From: an uncultured euryarchaeote
Lineage (GTDB): Archaea > Thermoplasmatota > Poseidoniia > Poseidoniales > Poseidoniaceae
Length of the DNA stretch: 5,358 bases
NCBI GenBank assembly: GCA_937881505.1
Contig: CALGEM010000108.1
Span: 1-5,358, forward strand
Direction: 5' to 3'
Part shown: piece after piece, positions 1 to 5,358 of the stretch
Layout of the letters: each line of letters begins with the position of its first letter
Numbering within the stretch: position 1 is the stretch's first letter
Translations under genes and position numbers: made by a program
The notes under the pieces: model-generated
The model's input: only the letters and a program-made list of their open reading frames with translations
Databases searched by the model: none
What the model was told of the DNA's origin: nothing

Positions 1-190
1 CGGCCTTGAGGCGAGCGAGGATTGGACCGTCTATCCCGGCCGGTTGGATTTACTCACCGATTACGTTGGCTGGGTACCTGACCCCAGTTATGGCACAGCA
101 GAAGCCGTTTGGCACACCAACGGTGAGATCATTGAATTCACGCTTCAACTGGCCTCCATTGACGTAACGGCTCGGGAGGTGCTGGTATGA
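1..190 (+). CDS. C-terminal fragment of an unidentified, probably exported protein
   Basis: The frame starting at base 2 is open from the window edge to a TGA at 188-190 and gives 62 residues of a protein that begins to the left. The fragment reads as an extracellular, beta-rich C-terminus: it has several Trp and Tyr residues (DWTVYPGRL, DYVGWVPDP) and ends in alternating hydrophobic strands (IIEFTLQLASIDV, then REVLV at the very end). There are no cysteines and no membrane helix in the visible part. Its stop overlaps the start of the next gene as ATGA, which shows translational coupling in one operon. Because the downstream neighbour is pilin-like, this may be another small pilin-like or secreted component of the same cluster. 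That is inference from context; the fragment itself matches no family I can name. Reality as a coding region is fairly certain, function is not. Confidence 0.72.
   Translation, partial: GLEASEDWTVYPGRLDLLTDYVGWVPDPSYGTAEAVWHTNGEIIEFTLQLASIDVTAREVLV
175..181 (+). promoter_or_regulatory. Strong Shine-Dalgarno site for the pilin-like gene
   Basis: The bases GGAGGTG match the canonical Shine-Dalgarno sequence at seven consecutive positions and end five bases before the ATG at 187. The site lies inside the last codons of the upstream gene. It fixes the start of the 159-residue protein and fits coupled translation across the ATGA overlap. Confidence 0.75.
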
Positions 191-666
191 ATCGTGGATG
201 CCTGACCCGGGACACCAGAGCCGCTGCCACCGAATTGGGCTACATTTTCACCTTCTTGCTGGGTGTATTGTTAATGAGCATGTTCAGCGTTTGGGCATGG
301 GACATTGAAACAAACACCCGTTTGCGGTGGAACGAAGAAGCCATCCAAGCCAACATGGACGACATCGCTGCGGCTGTGGAACGGGCGGACGAAGCCAGTC
401 GTCTCGGTGGAAATATCTCCTATGCAGAGGAGATCAGTTGGCGACCAACTGAGGCCGATGAGTCGCTCTTTTGGTTGGAATTGCACGACACCGCCCTCAT
501 CCTCATCGACGAAGGCGGCCCTCTTGACACGGAGATCTCCCTTTCAGGAACCGGTGCTGGCACGCACGAGGGGCGAGTACCGCTCGCTGGTGTTGAACGC
601 TTGTGGGTGGTTCATGACGACGGCATAACCTTCCTTTCACTCGACCGCCCTCAGGCCGTCCAGTGA
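187..666 (+). CDS. Small pilin-like membrane-anchored protein (class III signal type)
   Basis: This is a 159-residue protein with a short polar, basic N-terminus (Arg3, Arg8, Arg11), then RAAATELG at 11-18 and one hydrophobic helix at about 19-38, followed by a soluble domain of about 120 residues. This layout is that of archaeal type IV pilin-like proteins processed by a PibD/FlaK-type prepilin peptidase. Glu16 sits where the conserved glutamate of pilins lies, at +5 if cleavage follows Arg11, or +4 after Ala12. Residues 45-72 form a probable amphipathic helix continuing the pilin stalk, and the rest is beta-rich. One N-glycosylation sequon is present (Asn76-Ile-Ser). The N-terminal pattern recalls the small DUF7266-like pilin-related proteins of haloarchaea, from memory and unverified. 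The start is fixed by the Shine-Dalgarno site at 175-181 and the four-base overlap with the preceding gene. It may be a minor pilin or an accessory surface protein. An ordinary single-pass membrane protein is the main alternative. Confidence 0.8.
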   Translation: MNRGCLTRDTRAAATELGYIFTFLLGVLLMSMFSVWAWDIETNTRLRWNEEAIQANMDDIAAAVERADEASRLGGNISYAEEISWRPTEADESLFWLELHDTALILIDEGGPLDTEISLSGTGAGTHEGRVPLAGVERLWVVHDDGITFLSLDRPQAVQ

Positions 667-667
667 A

Positions 668-3193
668 TCAACGACTCATGACCGCTCGGTGGACCATAGC
701 TTGGACTTCTCGCATACGCGTTTTTGCACCGAGTTCCCGGAAGACGGTCAGTGCGCGCTGAAGATATTCCATGCGGCCCTGACGGTCGGGGGCAACCCCC
801 CCAAGCCGCGTGAGCAGTTCTCCAATCTGCATTCGCAAATCATTAGCTTCAGCCAGTACCAAGGCTTGGCTGTAATGCTCCATGGCTTCATCGGTGCGCC
901 CAGCATCGTGCAGAACTTCACCAAGCAGCATGGTGATTTCCACCAAGGATTGCACATCTCCCGCTTCGGTCATGGCCTCAAGCGCCTCCGAGTAATGGAA
1001 CAAAGCCAACTCGGATTGCTCAACTTTGGAGTAGTAACGACCCAAAACGCCCTGGGCACGAGCATGGAGCAAAACATCACCCATTTCCGCTGTTCGTTCA
1101 TGCGATGCCATGGCGTGTTCCCGAGCACGGTCAACCTCACCGAGGGAAATGAGGGCTCGGGCGAGGGTGATTCGACTGTTGATAAGTTCATCATCATCGG
1201 AACCTGCGAGAATGGCTTCCACCTCACCGTAGGCCTCCAAAGCTTTGGAACGCTCGTTTTTTCGACGAAGAAGGTAGCCGATGTTGTTGTAGGTCCGAGC
1301 GGCCCATCGGGCGTGACCTCGTGCGATGTAATGCTTCAAGGCCTGCTTATGACGACTGAGCGAGAGGTCGCTATCGCCCTGTTTTCTGCTCACGTCAGCC
1401 ATCGAAGAGAGAATTTCGGCCTGTATCAATTCATCAGCACTCTTTTTTGCTCGCTCAAGCGTGGTGTTGAGCACGTCTTCGGCCTCGTCAAGGCGTCCAA
1501 GAAGGGCTAGAATATCCCCTTGCAATTGTGCCATGCGAACCACGACATCAGGGGCAAGGTCATCTGTTTCTATTTGCTCGATGAGCCCAAGAAGTTCCAT
1601 GTAGCCCTGAGAGATGAGTTGCCTGCCTTCAGAGACCACGAGATTGGAGGCCTCCTCGTATTGTGCTGCTTGGATGGAGTGGTAAATCAGTTCTATCAGC
1701 ATATCATGACTTTGCGTCTGCTTGAGGTACCAGTCCACACATTTTGCATGAAATTCCTGACGTAGAGCAGGAGAAAGGCTGCGAAGCAGAAACTCTCGGA
1801 TCAAATCGTGAACGTCGTATGTTTCAGAATCCGCTTGGCGGGCCAGACCCGATTCAACCAAACCGTCCAACTCATCCGTATCCAATTGTTGTTGAGCAAG
1901 AGCATCGAGTTCAACAGGTTCACGGAAAATGGAGAGGGCGGAGAGGACACGCTTTTGTTCAGCACTCAATTTTGAGAAAATCTCAACGGTCACGTAATTC
2001 TCAAGCGTTTCGTGAAATGCCCCTGCTGAAGCACCCCGATTGATGAGTTCCAAAACCAGCGGGTGGCCGCGAGAAAGGCCGTGAATGTGCAACCACTGCT
2101 CGTCCTCCAACGTCTCGAAACTTGTGAGCAACTTTCGACCGGATTCAGGATCCAAACCGTCAAGCGGGAGCACCAGACTGGCAATTCGACCCTCTGCGTC
2201 CTTGGTCGGCACGACCGGCTTAAACGAACGAGAGAAAATAACCAAGCCAATCTTCTCCTCACTCCCAAGCAAAGCCAACGACATGGCTTGGAATGTTTGA
2301 TGCAACACCATATCCGAGACCTTGTGGAAGTCATCAATTACCAAAAGCGAGGGTGTACCTTCAAGCGCCTCAACCAAAATTCGCGCAGCGTCTGCGGGCT
2401 GTGGAACCGGAGTAGCGGCAAGGTAGGTTGAAAAATCCACGTTGCCCATGCTCGACAACCAATCAGCCACCGATTCAAAGAACGACCGGGAACCTTCCCA
2501 ATCTTGGCACCGGTGGTAAAGCAGATTCCTTCGGTGCATGAAGCGCTCAATGAGTTTTGACGCCATCGTGGTTTTTCCAATGCCTGCAATACCAGGCACG
2601 AGCAAGGTTGTGGCCCTTGCCTCAAGCAAATTGACCATGTTGTCGAGTTCTGTTGTACGGCCGTAGAAATGGCGCAACCGAGGAAGGTCAGCCAGTGATG
2701 TGACCAGTTGCTTTTCAACATGCTTTGACAAATCACGTTCAACCAAGTCGGCAGAAAGGTTACGAACATCCAAGCAATTCTGTTCATCGATGTACCGTAT
2801 GATATCCACTGGCCGCATCTCAAAAGGCAAAACAGACTTGGCTCCGTTCAGGGTCGTCTCTACAGCGGGTTGGTCATCAAGGATGCAACGAACGGGGAAT
2901 TCAGCGAGGCGTTCCCACGTTTCGTTGGCAAGAGCGATGCCCGAGTCGGTCAAAAAGTAGGCCTTGCGTTTTCGAGATACACCCTTCACGTGTGCTTGGC
3001 GCTCAACGAGTATACCTTGGTCTTTCAAGCCGGCAATCGCCCGAGGGACGTTTGACCGTGCGATGGCTACGGCGTTCGCAATCCCCATTTGGGAGAGCGC
3101 AAAAGGAACCTCAATGCTGTCCTTGTAGTCGGAGTAATCCAACAAGTGCAACAGGATACGTTCCTGAACACCGGGTTTTGCCTGTGCGGCCAT
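668..3193 (-). CDS. wHTH-STAND ATPase-TPR protein, probable transcriptional regulator
   Basis: This complete 841-residue cytoplasmic protein has three parts. Residues 10-95 are a winged helix-turn-helix of the archaeal MarR-like type: recognition helix near 46-60, basic wing at 69-81 with SRKRKAYFLT. Residues 176-470 are a STAND/NB-ARC-like P-loop ATPase: entry motif FYGR at 176-179, Walker A GIAGIGKTT at 201-209 with Lys207, Walker B LLVIDD at 283-288, sensor FSRS at 320-323, GHPL at 376-379 (the GLPL equivalent), and VHDLIREFLL at 461-470 closing a second winged helix with an MHD-like HD pair. From about 500 to the end come helical TPR repeats. All key nucleotide residues are intact, so it should bind and hydrolyse ATP. 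By analogy with MalT and AfsR, the TPR part would sense a ligand or partner and ATP-dependent assembly would control DNA binding by the N-terminal wHTH. The ligand and targets are unknown. It follows the surface-protein gene by 21 bases, probably in one transcript. A defence-type STAND role is less likely because the N-terminal domain is DNA-binding and no effector domain is seen. Confidence 0.93.
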   Translation of the reverse strand: MAAQAKPGVQERILLHLLDYSDYKDSIEVPFALSQMGIANAVAIARSNVPRAIAGLKDQGILVERQAHVKGVSRKRKAYFLTDSGIALANETWERLAEFPVRCILDDQPAVETTLNGAKSVLPFEMRPVDIIRYIDEQNCLDVRNLSADLVERDLSKHVEKQLVTSLADLPRLRHFYGRTTELDNMVNLLEARATTLLVPGIAGIGKTTMASKLIERFMHRRNLLYHRCQDWEGSRSFFESVADWLSSMGNVDFSTYLAATPVPQPADAARILVEALEGTPSLLVIDDFHKVSDMVLHQTFQAMSLALLGSEEKIGLVIFSRSFKPVVPTKDAEGRIASLVLPLDGLDPESGRKLLTSFETLEDEQWLHIHGLSRGHPLVLELINRGASAGAFHETLENYVTVEIFSKLSAEQKRVLSALSIFREPVELDALAQQQLDTDELDGLVESGLARQADSETYDVHDLIREFLLRSLSPALRQEFHAKCVDWYLKQTQSHDMLIELIYHSIQAAQYEEASNLVVSEGRQLISQGYMELLGLIEQIETDDLAPDVVVRMAQLQGDILALLGRLDEAEDVLNTTLERAKKSADELIQAEILSSMADVSRKQGDSDLSLSRHKQALKHYIARGHARWAARTYNNIGYLLRRKNERSKALEAYGEVEAILAGSDDDELINSRITLARALISLGEVDRAREHAMASHERTAEMGDVLLHARAQGVLGRYYSKVEQSELALFHYSEALEAMTEAGDVQSLVEITMLLGEVLHDAGRTDEAMEHYSQALVLAEANDLRMQIGELLTRLGGVAPDRQGRMEYLQRALTVFRELGAKTRMREVQAMVHRAVMSR
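725..1543 (-). other. TPR array in the STAND protein, repeat period about 40 residues
   Basis: Residues 551-823 of the STAND protein contain seven helix-pair repeats, starting near residues 552, 592, 630, 671, 710, 750 and 788. The clearest are the last three complete ones, for example LGRYYSKVEQSELALFHYSE at 717-736 and LGEVLHDAGRTDEAMEHYSQ at 757-776. The spacing of 38-41 residues, rather than the classical 34, is typical of the longer TPRs of kinesin light chain, LGN and MalT-like sensors, which bind peptides or partner proteins. The repeats are diverged at the DNA level. Confidence 0.8.
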
Positions 3194-3200
3194 GTCCTAA

Positions 3201-3205
3201 CCCTC
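3201..3205 (-). promoter_or_regulatory. Probable ribosome binding site of the STAND gene
   Basis: On the - strand the 21-base gap between the two genes contains GAGGG, ending seven bases before the ATG at 3193. GAGG is a four-base match to the Shine-Dalgarno core at normal spacing. It supports this ATG as the start. The gap is too short for an independent archaeal promoter with TATA box and BRE, unless one lies inside the upstream coding region. Confidence 0.5.
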
Positions 3206-3214
3206 AGTTCGCTC

Positions 3215-5358
3215 TCACTGTTGTGGAGGTTGCTGGTAGTTGGGATCAGGCACCCATTGGTTGGATGCTTGGTCCCAAAGCCAGCCAGGATGTTGTGATG
3301 CAGCGGGAGCTGCTGCCTCTTGAACAGCCGGGGCCGGAGTCGCCGCCTCCTGTTGAGGAATGCTGGGTGTTTGCTTTGCCTTGGCCCATGCATAGGGGTC
3401 CTCTTCTGCAGGCGCGTCGTCTCCCGTGAGTTCATCTTCGTCAATGACATCTTCAAACTCGATGAAGAAGAAGGCACCAGCGCCCAACAACACCAAGACA
3501 GCCAACACGATCAGAATGATGCCGAACACGCCCGAACCACCGTCGTCTCCACTGGAAACCACAATGGCAAACTCAGCGTTGTCTGTTTGCCCTGCGAACT
3601 TGAAGATTTGACCGTCCATTTCGAAAATCACATCGGACTTTCCTTCAACACCGCTGAGTTGACCTGCTGTCAAATCCATGCTCCATGAACCATCCGAAAG
3701 AACACGCGTGGAGTTCAACTTGGCGTTTCCATCCGCAAATCGAGCGATGACCAAACTTCCCGGAAGGCCCTCGCCTTGGAAGTTGGCAGGGTCGTCCACG
3801 GTGATATCACCCGTATCGGTGCGCTCTACAGTGAAGGAGACCGCACGTACGAGGAAATTCACCTTCAGCGAGTAGGCCTTGGATTCTTGGTCGTCTTGGG
3901 CGTACACGACGACGCCGTTGAGGGACCATTCGGGGATATCACTGGTCGTTTGAGCCATGTAAGACATGGGGTCATAGGTCAGCACACCCAGTGGCGTGAT
4001 GGTGATGAAATCGTCGTAGAAGTCATCCTCAATGGTTTCGTCGTCATCGTAGACATAGAACTCAAGGTCGTTGCCAGGTGAACCGGTGCCATCTGGGTCG
4101 CTGAAGAACTCAGCGAGGTCAAACGAAACACCACCGCCACAGCGGTCGAAGGAGTTCGAGTTCTGGTCACAGAAAATCGTCCAAGTTCCGACCCATCCGG
4201 TTTCGTTAAACACAGGGTCAATGTTTTCCGCATCAAGCGGGTTGTTGATGGTCATCCGCCATGTGACCCATTCGGAGTAGTCATCACCATCGTAGGCACG
4301 AACAGCGACGGAATAGACGCTGTCGTGAACGAGGTCCGAGGTGTCCCAGTTGGCCACCCATGAACCATCGTTGGCGAAACTTGTCACCGGCAACGGGCCG
4401 TCGTTCAACACCAACCCGTTGGCAAGGTCAGTGATTTCAATCTCAACCCGAGTTACGAAGCCACCGATGTCTCGTGCAACACCGATGATTTTGGTTTCAG
4501 GAGAAGCGCGAACAGTATCGCCGTCAATGCCACCTGAGCTTTGGTCATCAGCACCGATCCAAGAGAGTTGCAGGTTCGGTGGAACGTTGTCGTTGTTGAT
4601 GGTGACGGTTCGGGTCTCCACGACACACGCACTCGAATTGTCAATACAGAAATCGCTGTCTGCTGCCCAGACATCAACGGTGTAATCACCGGTTGGCAAT
4701 TCGGCGACATTCCATTCGTAGGACCAGCTTGTGGAACCTTGGTTGAAGAATTGCTGCTGATTGCCGTCAGGATAGGTGATGCGGAACCAAATCTGCTTGA
4801 TGTCGCTGCCGTAGGTGCCCTGGTAAGGGTCGGATGCGGTTCCTTGGAACAGGACCTTGCCGTTTTGGTGAACGCTGCCATCGGTTGGGATATCGACCAA
4901 GATGGTGGGCGGAACAAGGTTGAGTTTGAACTGGCGCACCTCAACTGGAGAATAGTCTAGACCGTCGTAGGAGCGGATACGGAAGGTGATGTCGCCTTCA
5001 CCCTCGGGGTGGGCAGCACCGTCCCATTCGTAGACCCAATCCTTGAACGGGTGGGTCTCCATCGTGATCTCACCGTTTGCACCGGAAACATCCGAGGCGT
5101 AGAACCAATCAGAGGAGCCAGGGGGTTGAATCTCTACTCGCTTAATCTGTCCAAATTGAGCCTGTTGAGCAGTGTTATCATTGGCGTATGGCCACTTCGC
5201 ACCGTCCCAAGCCTGACCCGTGATGCGAACGGTGGTGGCAAACGAGTACCCGTCGGGCTCGTTCACACTCACGCTCGGGCGAAGGTTGTCAAGGTTGATG
5301 ACATCGTCAATCGGCCCTGTGAGAACAAAGGAAAGGTCCTTTTCACCGCTTCCGAATT
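3215..5358 (-). CDS. Large Ig/cadherin-like surface protein with C-terminal membrane anchor and acidic tail (N-terminus missing)
   Basis: The frame is open to the right edge, so the N-terminus and any signal peptide lie outside; 713 residues are visible. A GTG at 5272 is an internal Val codon: the residues before it (RPSVSV) form the first strand of an Ig-like domain. Numbering from that Val as 1, there are three tandem Ig-like beta-sandwiches at about 1-118, 120-228 and 230-343, sharing W-x-Y-E-W or W-x-x-N-W and Y-x-V-x-V-x-A/R-A-x-D motifs. Next come a dystroglycan-type cadherin-like domain (353-476, with FFSDPDG and GVLTYDP) and a bacterial Ig-like domain (478-572, with GEGLPGS and DGSWSMDL). 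One membrane helix lies at 581-603, followed by an acidic tail rich in Pro, Ala and Gln. The only four cysteines form two close pairs (209/216 and 368/378), probable disulfides, and three N-glycosylation sequons (Asn212, 356, 520) fit an exported location. Its role is probably adhesion, envelope structure or extracellular binding; the ligand is unknown. It is followed at 21 bases by the STAND regulator gene. Confidence 0.9.
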   Translation of the reverse strand, partial: FGSGEKDLSFVLTGPIDDVINLDNLRPSVSVNEPDGYSFATTVRITGQAWDGAKWPYANDNTAQQAQFGQIKRVEIQPPGSSDWFYASDVSGANGEITMETHPFKDWVYEWDGAAHPEGEGDITFRIRSYDGLDYSPVEVRQFKLNLVPPTILVDIPTDGSVHQNGKVLFQGTASDPYQGTYGSDIKQIWFRITYPDGNQQQFFNQGSTSWSYEWNVAELPTGDYTVDVWAADSDFCIDNSSACVVETRTVTINNDNVPPNLQLSWIGADDQSSGGIDGDTVRASPETKIIGVARDIGGFVTRVEIEITDLANGLVLNDGPLPVTSFANDGSWVANWDTSDLVHDSVYSVAVRAYDGDDYSEWVTWRMTINNPLDAENIDPVFNETGWVGTWTIFCDQNSNSFDRCGGGVSFDLAEFFSDPDGTGSPGNDLEFYVYDDDETIEDDFYDDFITITPLGVLTYDPMSYMAQTTSDIPEWSLNGVVVYAQDDQESKAYSLKVNFLVRAVSFTVERTDTGDITVDDPANFQGEGLPGSLVIARFADGNAKLNSTRVLSDGSWSMDLTAGQLSGVEGKSDVIFEMDGQIFKFAGQTDNAEFAIVVSSGDDGGSGVFGIILIVLAVLVLLGAGAFFFIEFEDVIDEDELTGDDAPAEEDPYAWAKAKQTPSIPQQEAATPAPAVQEAAAPAASQHPGWLWDQASNQWVPDPNYQQPPQQ

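Noticed and set aside
721..725. T5 tract as the terminator of the + strand operon
   Set aside because: Archaeal terminators can be T-tracts, but this one is short, single, has no supporting structure and lies inside the opposing coding region, so I do not annotate it as a feature.
689..1510. Long open frame on the + strand (273 codons) opposite the STAND gene
   Set aside because: It lies fully antisense to a gene with intact Walker motifs and TPRs, its translation has no coherent domain or hydrophobic pattern, and no Shine-Dalgarno site was seen for it. Long antisense frames are expected at this GC content.
668..3193. Avs-type antiphage STAND protein
   Set aside because: The N-terminal domain is a winged helix rather than a nuclease, TIR, protease or membrane effector. 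No other defence genes are visible, and the linked gene is a surface protein.
3464..3532. Archaeosortase (PGF-CTERM-like) sorting signal at the membrane helix
   Set aside because: There is no PGF-like tripeptide before the helix, no basic cluster after it, and about 80 residues follow, whereas such signals sit at the extreme C-terminus.
4541..4960. Further open frames of 60-160 codons opposite or overlapping the surface protein gene
   Set aside because: They are shadows of the Ig-domain coding frame. Their translations show no domain, signal or membrane features, and the main frame is continuous with clear Ig-like motifs.
5270..5272. GTG as start of the large surface protein
   Set aside because: The same frame continues without a stop for 28 more codons to the window edge. 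The residues there (ending RPSVSV) complete an Ig-like first strand, and no signal peptide follows the GTG.

Overview
The window is a fully coding 5.4 kb stretch with no RNA genes, mobile elements or CRISPR, and no gap longer than 21 bases. It most resembles a marine planktonic euryarchaeon of the Poseidoniales (Marine Group II) type. That assignment is inferred from three things: a small class III signal/pilin-like membrane protein, a winged-helix plus STAND ATPase plus TPR regulator of the kind common in Euryarchaeota, and a large Ig/cadherin-like surface protein with one C-terminal membrane helix and an acidic cytoplasmic tail ending in a Trp-rich motif. No phylogenetic marker is present, so lineage confidence is moderate (about 0.7).

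Left part, + strand (1-666): the last 62 codons of an unidentified protein overlap by ATGA with a 159-residue pilin-like protein. The second start is supported by a near-perfect Shine-Dalgarno sequence inside the first gene, so the two form an operon that continues to the left of the window. They look like members of a cluster of small exported pilin-like proteins.

Right part, - strand (668-5358): reading leftwards, a large surface protein enters from beyond the right edge and contributes at least 713 residues here. Its stop is followed after 21 bases by an 841-residue wHTH-STAND-TPR protein. The tight spacing and a short Shine-Dalgarno match argue for one transcript. A reasonable but unproven reading is that the surface protein and the cytoplasmic ATPase regulator act in the same process, for example an envelope or adhesion function with its own transcriptional switch.

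The + and - operons converge with only one base between their stop codons (666 and 668). Their transcripts must therefore end inside each other's coding region or overlap. The most interesting items are the surface protein/STAND regulator pairing and the peculiar cytoplasmic tail of the surface protein. I do not see a clear-cut novel defence or mobile system.
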